Below are positions 8,150-15,488 of a DNA stretch of 47,808 nt, piece after piece. The stretch's first letter is position 1, and each line of letters begins with the position of its first letter. The notes under the pieces were generated by a model, which saw nothing but the letters and a program-made list of their open reading frames with translations, did not search any database and had not been told where the DNA came from. The stretch spans positions 1-47,808 of the forward strand of contig CACMVA010000006.1 of the NCBI GenBank assembly GCA_902617045.1. The letters are read 5' to 3'. This DNA is from an uncultured SAR86 cluster bacterium (GTDB lineage Bacteria; Pseudomonadota; Gammaproteobacteria; Magnimaribacterales; D2472). The translations under genes were made by a program, and so were the position numbers.

Positions 8150-9958
8150 ATGTTTAAAAAAATAAGAGAATTTTTTAGAGTATTAGGTGAGTTAAGATAT
8201 CTCATACCTCTAATGAGATATGAGTTCCCAAGTCCAGATGATAATGCGTCATTAGCACACTCTTTCGAGGAAACTGTAACTAAGTTTGGTTCTAACAACT
8301 TTATATATTTTGAAAATGAGAAATGGACTTATAACCAAACAAATGAAGCGGCTAATATTTTAGCAAATAAACTAGTTGATGATGGTGTAGAACATGGTGA
8401 TAGAGTTGTTCTTTTTATGGAAAATAGACCAAATTATATTATTAGCATTTTAGCTCTTAATAAAATTGGAGCAATTGGCGTTCTTATCAATACAAGCTTG
8501 ACTGGAAATCCTCTTATTCATTGCATTAATTCATCTGACTCCAAAAAATGTATAGTAGGTGCGGAACTTGCTTCTCCTCTCGAAGAAGTTCTTAGTGAGA
8601 TTAACATTAAAGATAAATCTGATATATATTGGGTTAAAGATGGTACTAATTATGAATGTCCTCAATGGGCATCTAACTTAGATACATTAATTGATACATC
8701 TAAGTCTAATAATTTAAGTATAACCAGCAAAGTTACTGCAAAAGATACAGCTTTCTATATATTTACTTCAGGTACAACTGGAGTTCCAAAGGCAGCACTA
8801 TTTCCAAATGCAAAAATTATTGCAGCATCAGTAAACATATCAAAAGGAGGCTACAGGATTGACAGCTCTGACTGCATGTATAATTGCCTACCTTTATACC
8901 ATTCTACAGGTTTAATGCTTGGGCTATGTGCATGTGTTCAAGTTGGTGCAGCTACGTTTATAAGAAGAAAATTTTCGGCATCTGCATTTTGGAAAGAAGC
9001 AAAACAATTTAATACAACTGCATTTGTATATGTTGGTGAACTTTGTAGATATCTAAGTTTTCAAGAGCCGTCTGAGGAAGAAGTTAATAATCCAATATCA
9101 AAAATGGTTGGGAATGGCTTAAGACCTGATCTTTGGGATTGTTTTAGGAATAGATTTAATGTTGAAAGAATTGTTGAAATTTATGGTGCCAGTGAAGGTA
9201 ATGCTTTATTCATGAATCTACTAAATAAAGATGAAACGATAGGTATGACGAATGCTAAAGTAGGAATTTTTAAATACGATGTAGCTGAAGATAAGTTAGT
9301 CAAAGATGAAAATGATAAATATATTGAAGTTGCTGATCATCAACCAGGCCTATTGCTTGTTGAAATAGGTCCAAACGCTATATATAACGGCTATACAGAT
9401 AAAAAAGCAAGCGAAGAAAAAGTCGTAAAAAATGTATTGGTAGAGGGTGATCGTTGGTTTAATACTGGAGATCTTGTTAAAACTATGGACGTTGGGTTTT
9501 CTTTAGGAAGAAAGCATTATCAGTTTGTAGACAGGGTTGGAGATACTTTCAGATGGAAATCTGAAAATGTTTCAACTAATGAAGTTGCAGAAATTTTAAA
9601 TTCATTTGAGCATGTGAACATGGCAAATGTTTATGGAGTTAAAGTTCCAAAAAGTGAAGGCCGCGCTGGAATGGTTGCATTTAATTGTAATCTTGACGAA
9701 TTTAATTGGGATGATTTCTCATCATTTGTAATAGACAAATTACCAAGCTATGCTCAGCCTATATTTGTTAGAATAATTGAAGAACTTGAAACAACTGGAA
9801 CTTTCAAGCTGAAAAAGAATGACCTCAGGGAAGAGGCTTATCATTTAGATAAAGTTTATGGTAATAAAGTTTTTATAAAGAAACCTGGGCAAAATACTTA
9901 CGTCCCTTTAGATAGGGAATATTATGAAGTCATTGAATCTGGGCAAGCAGGTTTTTAA
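8150..9958 (+). CDS. Long-chain (FATP/VLCS-type) acyl-CoA synthetase
   Basis: A 602-residue ANL-superfamily adenylate-forming enzyme that activates fatty or other carboxylic acids to acyl-CoA. Motifs include the P-loop AFYIFTSGTTGVPKAALF (near 205), CLPLYHSTGL, the adenine-binding VEIYGASEGNALF, FNTGDLVKTMDVGF with the ribose-binding Asp, and FRWKSENVSTNEVAEIL linking to the C-terminal domain. The FRWKSENVSTNEV sequence and the N-terminal stretch with LRYLIPLMRY are typical of the FATP/very-long-chain subgroup (mycobacterial FadD6-like) rather than E. coli FadD. It is divergently transcribed from the enoyl-reductase-like gene, pointing to joint control of lipid metabolism. Confidence 0.9.
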   Translation: MFKKIREFFRVLGELRYLIPLMRYEFPSPDDNASLAHSFEETVTKFGSNNFIYFENEKWTYNQTNEAANILANKLVDDGVEHGDRVVLFMENRPNYIISILALNKIGAIGVLINTSLTGNPLIHCINSSDSKKCIVGAELASPLEEVLSEINIKDKSDIYWVKDGTNYECPQWASNLDTLIDTSKSNNLSITSKVTAKDTAFYIFTSGTTGVPKAALFPNAKIIAASVNISKGGYRIDSSDCMYNCLPLYHSTGLMLGLCACVQVGAATFIRRKFSASAFWKEAKQFNTTAFVYVGELCRYLSFQEPSEEEVNNPISKMVGNGLRPDLWDCFRNRFNVERIVEIYGASEGNALFMNLLNKDETIGMTNAKVGIFKYDVAEDKLVKDENDKYIEVADHQPGLLLVEIGPNAIYNGYTDKKASEEKVVKNVLVEGDRWFNTGDLVKTMDVGFSLGRKHYQFVDRVGDTFRWKSENVSTNEVAEILNSFEHVNMANVYGVKVPKSEGRAGMVAFNCNLDEFNWDDFSSFVIDKLPSYAQPIFVRIIEELETTGTFKLKKNDLREEAYHLDKVYGNKVFIKKPGQNTYVPLDREYYEVIESGQAGF

Positions 9959-9962
9959 CTAG

Positions 9963-10484
9963 TTATTTGATATCACTATCTATTAAAACCGCTATTAATA
10001 ATGCTGGTTCATTTCCATTATTAACCCATGCATGATTAGTTCCTCTTTGAACAACAACATCAAAAGGTTTTAAATCAACCTCCTCTTCATCTAAGATTAA
10101 AGTTACATCACCTTTCAAAAGAATAATGTAATCGACGGTTTCAGTTTTATGCATTGCAGGATGTTTCGTTGTATCAACTCTATGATGTGCTGCACCAACT
10201 TTTTCAAAAGCATCAGCTGCTATTTCTTGCAAAATATCTTCTGGAACGCCTTCAGGAAGTGGATTTATTTGGAAATACCTGAATTTAGTGCCACCACAAG
10301 GTGGAGATAAGATAATTTCATCATCAGCTCTATCAATTACATCACTTGAAATAACCTCATTTCCATCAGTGTTCCATAACTCAAATAATCCTCCAACATC
10401 CTCACCAATTGATCTAGCTGGTGGTCCATCCATGGTAATAATTGATTTTCCATTCTCATTATGTCCAGTTATTATTCTTCTCAT
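9963..10484 (-). CDS. Cupin-domain protein
   Basis: A 173-residue protein with a single C-terminal cupin fold. The two cupin motifs appear as YIILLKGDVTLILDEEEVDLKPFDVVV (motif 1, with G-x-x-x-x-x-x-x-x-x-x-x-L-x-x-x-D layout) and QRGTNHAWVNNGNEPALLIAVLI (motif 2, metal-ligand His in NHAW). The N-terminal half, with GPPARSIGEDVGGLFELWNTDG, is typical of a subfamily annotated only as cupin. It may bind a metal and a small hydrophobic or acidic ligand; no substrate can be named. It ends 4 bp from the acyl-CoA synthetase stop and sits at the 3' end of the nagZ-apt-enoyl-CoA hydratase run. Confidence 0.83.
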   Translation of the reverse strand: MRRIITGHNENGKSIITMDGPPARSIGEDVGGLFELWNTDGNEVISSDVIDRADDEIILSPPCGGTKFRYFQINPLPEGVPEDILQEIAADAFEKVGAAHHRVDTTKHPAMHKTETVDYIILLKGDVTLILDEEEVDLKPFDVVVQRGTNHAWVNNGNEPALLIAVLIDSDIK

Positions 10485-10485
10485 T

Positions 10486-11496
10486 TTAATTCCTCATGCT
10501 TTTTAGTTTTTCTTTAGTTGCTAGTGCCCTATTATTTTGCAAAAGATCATTCCAATTAATTTTCTTGAAGCTTTTTATTTTAAATATTCTTGAGGTTTGT
10601 TCATAATCAGTTTTATCTAAATACTTAATTACTTCTTTTACCCCAGATCTATCATTACAAATTATTAGCATATCGCATCCTGCATCCAATGACATTTTAA
10701 CCTTCTTGGTAAGGCTCTCATTTCCAGATCCAAGCATAGATAAATCATCACTGAATACTAAACCTTTATAATTGAGTTTATTTCTAAGAATATTATTAAT
10801 CCAAGTATCTGAAAAACTAGGAATTTTATTATCAACTTTAGAAAATAGTATATGAGCTAACATTATCATATCTATTCTGTCCTTTAATTCTATATAAGGT
10901 TTTATATCTTCATTCATCAATTCACGAAGTTCTCTTTCATCTTCTGGGAGTTCTATATGGCTGTCTTCAATAACATTGCCGTGACCAGGAAAATGTTTTC
11001 CTGAAGATTTCATTCCTGCTTCATGCATTCCATCAATATAATCTGAAGCATTATTTATTACTTCACAAATATCATCTGAAAAAGATCTATCACCTATTAT
11101 GGCCGAAATATTTCTATTAATATCTAAAACAGGTGAAAAATTAATATCTATACCTGCGGCAATTAATTCGCTAGAGATCAACCATGCTAAATCTTTTATG
11201 AAGCCTTTATCATCATTTTCTTTTGCAAAAAGAGATGCTTCTTGCATTGAGGGTATTTTTGTAAATTCTTTTTCAAATCTTTGAACCCTTCCGCCCTCTT
11301 GGTCAACCGCTATGATTATATTCTCTTTAATTGAATGAACTTCTTTAATAAGATTACAAAGTTGATTATATGAATCAAAATTTCTAGAAAAAAGAATTAA
11401 ACCTCCAATATGTTTACTTGAAAGTATTGATTTATCTTCATTTGTAAGATTGAATCCTTCAATATCAATCATTAATCTGCCAAACAAATCAGCCAT
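10486..11496 (-). CDS. nagZ: Beta-N-acetylhexosaminidase NagZ (peptidoglycan recycling)
   Basis: Cytoplasmic glycoside hydrolase family 3 enzyme that removes N-acetylglucosamine from anhydromuropeptides during cell-wall recycling. Motifs include IIAVDQEGGRVQRF, the active-site loop SSGKHFPGHGNVIEDSHIELP (KHFPGHG with the catalytic His) and GLVFSDDLSMLG with the nucleophile Asp. I chose the ATG that gives MADLFGRLM, since this leads directly into the conserved LMIDIEGFNLT; a TTG two codons earlier is possible. The 336 residues match the family's usual 330-340. It overlaps the 3' end of apt by 8 bp. The order apt-nagZ also occurs in other gammaproteobacteria. Confidence 0.95.
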   Translation of the reverse strand: MADLFGRLMIDIEGFNLTNEDKSILSSKHIGGLILFSRNFDSYNQLCNLIKEVHSIKENIIIAVDQEGGRVQRFEKEFTKIPSMQEASLFAKENDDKGFIKDLAWLISSELIAAGIDINFSPVLDINRNISAIIGDRSFSDDICEVINNASDYIDGMHEAGMKSSGKHFPGHGNVIEDSHIELPEDERELRELMNEDIKPYIELKDRIDMIMLAHILFSKVDNKIPSFSDTWINNILRNKLNYKGLVFSDDLSMLGSGNESLTKKVKMSLDAGCDMLIICNDRSGVKEVIKYLDKTDYEQTSRIFKIKSFKKINWNDLLQNNRALATKEKLKSMRN

Positions 11497-12034
11497 AATC
11501 AATGATTGTTTTTATTGAAAAACCTTTCTCTTTAATTAATGAACTTCCTCCAAGTTCAGTTAAATCAATAATAGATAAAATCAAAATATCCTCATTGCTT
11601 ACATTAAAATTTTCTGTTAACAATTCAGCACATGCGATTGCAGTACCTCCTGTTGCAACCAAGTCATCAACGATTACAATTTTTTGACCTTTTCTAATAT
11701 TTGTGTTTTTCTGAATCTCAATTGAAGTGCTTCCGTACTCAAGATCAAAACTTTTTTGAAATGTTTCATTAGGTAATTTGCCTGGCTTTCTAGCAAGGAC
11801 AAATGGCAAACCTAAATCTCTTGCTATAGTTCCTGCAAAAATGAATCCTCTGCTTTCTATGCTTGTAACAATCTCAGCATTAAATTCTTTAGTGATTTTT
11901 GTTAATTCATTACAAGTTTTTATAAAAGCCTCAGGTGTTTCGATTAGGCTTGTAATATCCCTAAACTTTATTCCATCAATTGGAAAATCATTAACTGTTC
12001 TTATAAACTTTTTTAAATCTAAAGAATCATTCAC
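11489..12034 (-). CDS. apt: Adenine phosphoribosyltransferase
   Basis: Purine-salvage enzyme converting adenine and PRPP to AMP. The 181 residues contain FPIDGIKFRDIT at the N-terminus, TSIESRGFIFAGTIARDLGLPFVLARKPGKLP, and the PRPP-binding motif KIVIVDDLVATGGTAIA, all diagnostic of Apt. The start is GTG, and its first base overlaps the stop of the enoyl-CoA hydratase gene by one base. It belongs to a purine theme that reappears downstream (guaA, guaB, a second phosphoribosyltransferase, a purine permease). Confidence 0.95.
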   Translation of the reverse strand: MNDSLDLKKFIRTVNDFPIDGIKFRDITSLIETPEAFIKTCNELTKITKEFNAEIVTSIESRGFIFAGTIARDLGLPFVLARKPGKLPNETFQKSFDLEYGSTSIEIQKNTNIRKGQKIVIVDDLVATGGTAIACAELLTENFNVSNEDILILSIIDLTELGGSSLIKEKGFSIKTIIDYG

Positions 12035-12840
12035 TATTTATTTCTCCATTTTGGATTACGTTTCTCTAAAAACGCATTAATTCCTTCAGAAGCATCATCA
12101 ATCAACATATTTTGTGTCATCACCATGGATGTATATTCATATGCATCTTCAATATTTAGCTGTGATTGTTTGTAGAATGCTTCTTTGCCAATTTTTAGAA
12201 CTGCCTGAGATTTCTCAGATATATTTTTTGCTAAATCCATAACTGATTTTGTAAGCTGGTCATCTGGAACACAATCATTAATTAGTGAGATTCTCTTTGC
12301 TTCATCAGCAGATATCATATCTCCTGTTAAAAGCATCTTCATAGAATCTTTTTTACTAATATTTCTTGAGATAGCAACCATGGGTGTCGAACAAAATAGA
12401 CCGATATTTACTCCAGGCGTAGCAAATTTTGATGAGTCAGAAGCAATAGCTAAATCACACGAAGCTACCAACTGGCAACCTGCTGCCGTTGCAATCCCAT
12501 TAACTTCTGCAATGACTGGTTTAGGACAGTTAATAATTGATTGCATTAATTCTGAGCAGATCTTAAATAAATCTAAATAGTAAGATTCACCTTTATCATC
12601 AGCTTTCTGTGCCTCGTTAATCTCTTTTAAATTATGTCCTGAACAAAAAACATTACCAGTAGATGCAATTACAATTAATTTAACAGAATTATCTTTTGAA
12701 GCCTTCGATATTGCTTCTATGAGTTTGTGCATCATCGATTCAGATAAAGCGTTTTTATTATCTATATCATTTAAAGTAAGACGAAAAATGCCAATATCAT
12801 TAAGATCTTCTAATAGAATGCTTTCTAGGATATCTTTCAT
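12034..12840 (-). CDS. Enoyl-CoA hydratase/isomerase family protein (ECHDC3-like)
   Basis: A 268-residue crotonase-fold protein. The CoA-binding/oxyanion segments are visible as VIASTGNVFCSGHNLKEIN (near 60-78) and PKPVIAEVNGIATAAGCQLVASCDLAIAS (near 110-138), with FATPGVNIGLFCSTPMVAI following. The SGHNLKE pattern and CSTPMVA are typical of the ECHDC3-like branch. Classic hydratases have one glutamate in the A-x-G-G-G-x-x-[LV] region and another shortly after; here the stretch around LVASCDLAIASDSSKFATPGVNIG lacks the clear second glutamate, so hydratase activity is uncertain and an isomerase or other crotonase reaction is possible. It overlaps the apt start by one base. Confidence 0.85.
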   Translation of the reverse strand: MKDILESILLEDLNDIGIFRLTLNDIDNKNALSESMMHKLIEAISKASKDNSVKLIVIASTGNVFCSGHNLKEINEAQKADDKGESYYLDLFKICSELMQSIINCPKPVIAEVNGIATAAGCQLVASCDLAIASDSSKFATPGVNIGLFCSTPMVAISRNISKKDSMKMLLTGDMISADEAKRISLINDCVPDDQLTKSVMDLAKNISEKSQAVLKIGKEAFYKQSQLNIEDAYEYTSMVMTQNMLIDDASEGINAFLEKRNPKWRNK

Positions 12841-12877
12841 ATTTTAATTAAATGCTATATGTGGTTGATAGTCCAAT

Positions 12878-13276
12878 TTAATTCATAAGTACTTTCATAG
12901 GACATTCATCCATTACAAACTTAATACCGTGGTTTAAGGCCATAAATGAAGATTTATTATCAATTATTCCTTCTTGAGTCCAAATTACTTTAACTCCTAC
13001 TTTTATAGCATCCTCCGTGATTTCATTAACAAATTCTGTTGGACGAAATATGTCTACCATATCAATTTTTTGGTCAATATCTTTTAGATTTGAAAAACAC
13101 TTATTTCCTAGAATTTCATGGTCTAAATAGTTAGGATTTACTGGAAAAACTTTAAAACCGTACTCAATGAGAAATTTCATAACTTTATGGCTATCTCTTT
13201 CTATCTTTGGGCTTGCCCCTACAATAGCAATTGAAGTAACATTTTTTAATATTAATCTTAATTCATCTTTATTCAT
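12878..13276 (-). CDS. CoA-binding (YccU-like) protein
   Basis: A 132-residue Rossmann-like CoA-binding-domain protein. The N-terminal SIAIVGASPKIERDSHKVMKFLIEYGFKVFPVNPNY is the hallmark of the family (related to the N-terminal domain of succinyl-CoA synthetase alpha). DMVDIFRPTEFVNEITEDAIKVGVKVIWTQEGI and the terminal FVMDECPMKVLM are also family-typical. The cellular role is not known. The gene starts inside the stop of the flavodoxin-fold gene (ATGA overlap), so the two are coupled. Confidence 0.88.
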   Translation of the reverse strand: MNKDELRLILKNVTSIAIVGASPKIERDSHKVMKFLIEYGFKVFPVNPNYLDHEILGNKCFSNLKDIDQKIDMVDIFRPTEFVNEITEDAIKVGVKVIWTQEGIIDNKSSFMALNHGIKFVMDECPMKVLMN

Positions 13277-13881
13277 TTTAAACTTCTTGCAAATTTTCTT
13301 ACTTTTTGCATATGCTTTTCAAAGTCACTTTTTTTCATATTAGGAAGGACTGAATAGAATCTTAAATATTTTGTCCTGAGTCCTCCTAATTGAAATACAG
13401 ACTTTTTCAATCTTCTATATGGAATATTATCAAAAAGAGAAAAATTAAAATAACTTATCATAGGTCCTCCATAAGTCATTGAAACAATACCAATTTTATT
13501 TTTCATTGCTCCAGCAACAGGATATCCATAATTCCCAAAAAACTTGCTATCAGGTAATAAAGATTTGTATGAAAAAAACCACGTTGGATGAAGAACCCAA
13601 TCAATCCAATTTTCTAAAACTCCACTCATTCTTAAATTATGGCAAGCGCTCATTAAAAACATTACATCGGCATCTTCAAGTCTATTTCTGTAATCCGTTA
13701 CTAACTTTGGAGGAGGATTAATATCACTTCTATAAAATGGTAATTGTTCTTTTTCATCAAATAAATTTATCAAATCTATTTCATGTCCAATTTTTTTTGC
13801 TTCATCAATAAAGGTATCTCTGACAGATGCATTAAATGAATCTTTAGTGTTGTAATGACCAAAAACTATACAAATTTTCAC
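13273..13881 (-). CDS. Flavodoxin-fold NAD(P)H oxidoreductase-like protein
   Basis: About 202 residues from a GTG at 13881, giving an N-terminus (M)KICIVFGHYNTKDSFNASVRDTFIDEA that fits the flavodoxin_2 family (NQO/MdaB/KefF-type quinone or acceptor reductases with FMN or FAD). Other family features are ADVMFLMSACHNLRMSGVLENWIDWVLHPTWFF and KIGIVSMTYGGPMISYF. A longer reading from 13905 is possible but would begin inside the guaA-tail repeat (13885-13904), so I consider it an artefact of that repeat. This gene is thus the first chromosomal gene beyond the tandem modules, and its translation start lies 4 bp from the repeat. Its own promoter may have been replaced by read-through from the modules. 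Confidence 0.8.
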   Translation of the reverse strand: MKICIVFGHYNTKDSFNASVRDTFIDEAKKIGHEIDLINLFDEKEQLPFYRSDINPPPKLVTDYRNRLEDADVMFLMSACHNLRMSGVLENWIDWVLHPTWFFSYKSLLPDSKFFGNYGYPVAGAMKNKIGIVSMTYGGPMISYFNFSLFDNIPYRRLKKSVFQLGGLRTKYLRFYSVLPNMKKSDFEKHMQKVRKFARSLK

Positions 13882-13882
13882 T

Positions 13883-13993
13883 TTATTCCCACTCAATAGT
13901 TGCACAAAACAACACCTCTGAAACCCTTACTGTGACTGTGTTTCCGAGTGCCTTTTTTGCTTTTTGCCACTTTGTCAAAGTTTTATAACTCAT
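13883..13993 (-). CDS. Short ORF ending in the GuaA C-terminal residues (module 1 tail)
   Basis: A 36-codon reading frame whose ATG overlaps the stop of the upstream 311-residue gene (ATGA) and whose last six residues are ATIEWE followed by TAA, identical to the last six residues of GuaA. The front part (MSYKTLTKWQKAKKALGN) is basic. The ORF exists because the guaA-tail repeat at 13885-13904 is in frame with it. It may be a real coupled peptide, or simply the displaced 3' end of guaA joined to module DNA. A similar ORF occupies the same place in module 2 (15396-15488), which makes pure chance less likely. Confidence 0.35.
   Translation of the reverse strand: MSYKTLTKWQKAKKALGNTVTVRVSEVLFCATIEWE
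13885..13904. repeat. guaA-tail direct repeat, copy 1 (att-like, distal boundary)
   Basis: Twenty bases identical to 17899-17918, the last codons of guaA. It is the far boundary of the tandem modules, next to the chromosomal flavodoxin-fold gene. A CTCTGAAACCCTT element (13915-13927) follows, similar to the arm right of copy 2. Confidence 0.85.
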
Positions 13994-14925
13994 TTAGATT
14001 TTATATAATCAATGTATTCACTTTCAATGTCATAATCTAAATGACTAGATATAGGTGATTCATTTAATATAAATTTTTTTACGCCATTGGCAGTATGTTT
14101 TCGATACTCAGAATTTCTTGCATCAATTTCTGAAAACTTTTTTCCATCTAATCCAATCCATTCCCATCTTGCAACATTATGAGGTTTGCAGCGCGAATCA
14201 ATAACCTTGTCAGATCTTTTGAATCTATCATTTGGTCGATATTCTATTGTTTCATTCTTTGGCATCGTATATGTTTTATCTAATGTTTTTTTATTAGTTT
14301 TATTGATATTAAAAAGTATTTCAAGTTGTTTAATAGACTCTTTTCTTGAAAACAATCTATATCTTGATAAATGCGGTATTGAAAATATTTCTGTTTCATC
14401 TGTTGCAACATATTTCTTTAGATAACTATTTCCCCATTTTGAGGGAATTGAAAGTTTTAATTCAGCAGATTTTATTTTAAGAACCATTTTGCATGCCTCT
14501 TCTCCTGTAACGATAATTTTTTTTACGTTGCTCCCTAGCAATTCTTTCCACAAACTAACACCAATTTCGACTCCTGCAATTTTTTGTTCTTTGTTAAGAC
14601 TTTCCCAGTTGTTAGATCTAAATGGAATTGCTGCTCCTGTTAAAAAGTCTGAAGGTTTGTTTCCAAGGAAATCACATAACTTCATAAATTGTTCGTTAAT
14701 AGGTGATTTTGTTATATCCATTTCTATCTCATAAGAGTTTCCTCTTTCATCACTAACCATTCTAAGTTCAGCATTCTCTGGTGCATCACCAGGATTTAAA
14801 CTAATAAAAGCAATATTTGAAGAAGATATGTTGTCCCAAGGACAATACAAGAGTTTAAAACCATCAAAAAAATTATATTTCTTTTCTGCGCTTATAAGTA
14901 ATTCGAATGCTTGCAATGGTTTCAT
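13990..14925 (-). CDS. Uracil-DNA-glycosylase-fold-like protein (module 1 cargo)
   Basis: A 311-residue protein without a named family that I know. Three segments follow the order of the UDG superfamily: ISLNPGDAP (residues 41-49, like motif A), VKKIIVTGEEACKMV (134-148, like the central V-x-x-x-x-G-x-x-A strand-helix) and FSIPHLSRYRLFSR (181-194, like the H-P-S-x motif B, here H-L-S-R). The C-terminal 90 residues (from about 220) form a separate, charged region with RWEWIGLDGKKFSEIDARNSEYRKHTANG. A DNA or nucleotide glycosylase, or a UDG-fold binding protein, is plausible. It is coupled by ATGA overlap to the 110-residue gene upstream and lies in an integrase-less guaA module, which suggests a cargo function such as phage defence or DNA modification control. 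That function is inference. Confidence 0.55.
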   Translation of the reverse strand: MKPLQAFELLISAEKKYNFFDGFKLLYCPWDNISSSNIAFISLNPGDAPENAELRMVSDERGNSYEIEMDITKSPINEQFMKLCDFLGNKPSDFLTGAAIPFRSNNWESLNKEQKIAGVEIGVSLWKELLGSNVKKIIVTGEEACKMVLKIKSAELKLSIPSKWGNSYLKKYVATDETEIFSIPHLSRYRLFSRKESIKQLEILFNINKTNKKTLDKTYTMPKNETIEYRPNDRFKRSDKVIDSRCKPHNVARWEWIGLDGKKFSEIDARNSEYRKHTANGVKKFILNESPISSHLDYDIESEYIDYIKSK

Positions 14926-15254
14926 TGATTATTCTTATTCTCACCCCATCTCAACCATTTTTTGTTATCGAATATTAATTTCTCTATTAATATTTGTTTT
15001 TCAGGATAGTTTTCATAGAAGTATTGGATTAATCCAATAAATCTTTCATGTTTTTCTGCATCCTCTGAATCCCACCCACTTAAGATCAGAGGGGTGAATC
15101 TTGCAATTTCTATGTAGTCATCTGACAAAAAATCTGCATTTATTTTTGTTCCACAAATTTCTTTCCAAATTAGATTCCAATAATCTGGCATAGGACAAAC
15201 TATATTTTCATCCCTTATAAAATCAAGAATTTCATTAAATTTGTCTGCTGTCAT
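14922..15254 (-). CDS. Unknown 110-residue protein (module 1 cargo, coupled to the UDG-like gene)
   Basis: I do not recognise the family. I place the start at the ATG at 15254 (MTADKFNEILDFIRDEN), not at the TTG 11 codons earlier. The reason is that the upstream 24-bp block shared with module 2 ends 8 bp before this ATG, exactly as it does before the lipoprotein ATG in module 2. The sequence is acidic and Trp-rich (YWNLIWKEICG, LILSGWDSED, NKKWLRWGENK), likely soluble and mostly helical, with no membrane segment. Its stop overlaps the start of the UDG-like gene (ATGA), so the two are probably partners. It could be an immunity or regulatory protein; there is no direct evidence. Confidence 0.6.
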   Translation of the reverse strand: MTADKFNEILDFIRDENIVCPMPDYWNLIWKEICGTKINADFLSDDYIEIARFTPLILSGWDSEDAEKHERFIGLIQYFYENYPEKQILIEKLIFDNKKWLRWGENKNNQ

Positions 15255-15262
15255 TAAAATAG

Positions 15263-15298
15263 TATGCCATGAACTTATGACTTTCAATAGTTGCAGGA
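15263..15298. repeat. Module-end block, copy 1: 24-bp shared sequence plus half guaA tail
   Basis: Bases 15263-15286 are identical to 17763-17786. The adjoining TCAATAGTTGCAGGA (15284-15298) equals the guaA-tail region 17908-17922, so the block joins module-specific sequence to a partial guaA end. On the minus strand it ends 8 bp before the ATG of the module's first gene, so it may serve as leader or promoter as well as recombination site. Confidence 0.75.
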
Positions 15299-15338
15299 AT
15301 TTGTCAAAGTTTTAAAAAAAGTGATGATATTTGTTAAG

Positions 15339-15357
15339 TTTGACAAACTTTGTCAAA
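15339..15357. repeat. Palindrome TTTGACAAA-C-TTTGTCAAA
   Basis: Perfect 9-bp arms around one base. The core TGACA-N5-TGTCA (15341-15355) recurs in module 2 at 17852-17866. It contains two of the four TTTGTCAAA copies of module 1 and is a candidate binding site for a recombinase or a repressor. Confidence 0.6.
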
Positions 15358-15375
15358 TGAAAACCCTATAAGAAT

Positions 15376-15433
15376 AAGGGTTTCAGAGATATTTTTCACT
15401 CCCACTCAATAGTAGAACGTCTCTGGAACCCTT
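15376..15433. repeat. Inverted repeat flanking guaA-tail copy 2 (attP-like junction)
   Basis: Arms AAGGGTTTCAGAGA (15376-15389) and TCTCTGGAACCCTT (15420-15433) are complementary at 13 of 14 positions. They enclose 30 bp holding the guaA-tail core TCCCACTCAATAGT (15400-15413). The left arm belongs to module 1 and the right arm to module 2; copy 1 keeps only the right-arm type. This is what a head-to-tail junction of two related elements would look like. Smaller hairpins (15361-15383 and 15427-15447) overlap it and could also act in termination. Confidence 0.65.
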
Positions 15434-15488
15434 TATTTAAAAGGGTTTTAAAATGGTGTGTCACATTTGTGTCATACGAACTAATCAT
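15396..15488 (-). CDS. Short ORF ending in the GuaA C-terminal residues (module 2 tail)
   Basis: A 30-codon frame whose ATG follows immediately after the TAG stop of the 167-residue gene, and whose last five residues are TIEWE followed by TGA, the same as GuaA. The remainder (MISSYDTNVTHHFKTLLNKG) has no resemblance to GuaA. It parallels the 36-codon ORF at 13883-13993. It may be a displaced guaA tail read by chance in frame, or a conserved coupled peptide. Confidence 0.33.
   Translation of the reverse strand: MISSYDTNVTHHFKTLLNKGFQRRSTIEWE

Larger units (their letters stand above)
13885..15398. mobile_element. Module 1: integrase-less element at the guaA 3' end (putative)
   Basis: A 1.5-kb unit bounded by guaA-tail repeats at 13885-13904 and 15399-15413. 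It carries, reading with guaA orientation, the 24-bp shared block (15263-15286), a 110-residue unknown gene, a coupled UDG-like gene and a short tail ORF. TTTGTCAAA occurs near both ends (13971-13979, 15300-15308, 15349-15357, and inverted at 15339-15347), which resembles the arm-type binding sites of a site-specific recombinase. There is no recombinase gene, so movement would need a helper element, or the unit is a remnant. Integration of islands at the guaA 3' end by tyrosine recombinases is established in other bacteria; the rest is inference. Confidence 0.6.

Noticed and set aside
13273-13905. A longer start for the flavodoxin-fold gene, inside the guaA-tail repeat
   Set aside because: The added residues come from the repeat in another frame, and the family N-terminus begins at the GTG at 13881.
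15361-15447. Rho-independent terminators at the two short hairpins
   Set aside because: Neither has a run of T after the stem on the relevant strand; the larger inverted repeat explains them better.
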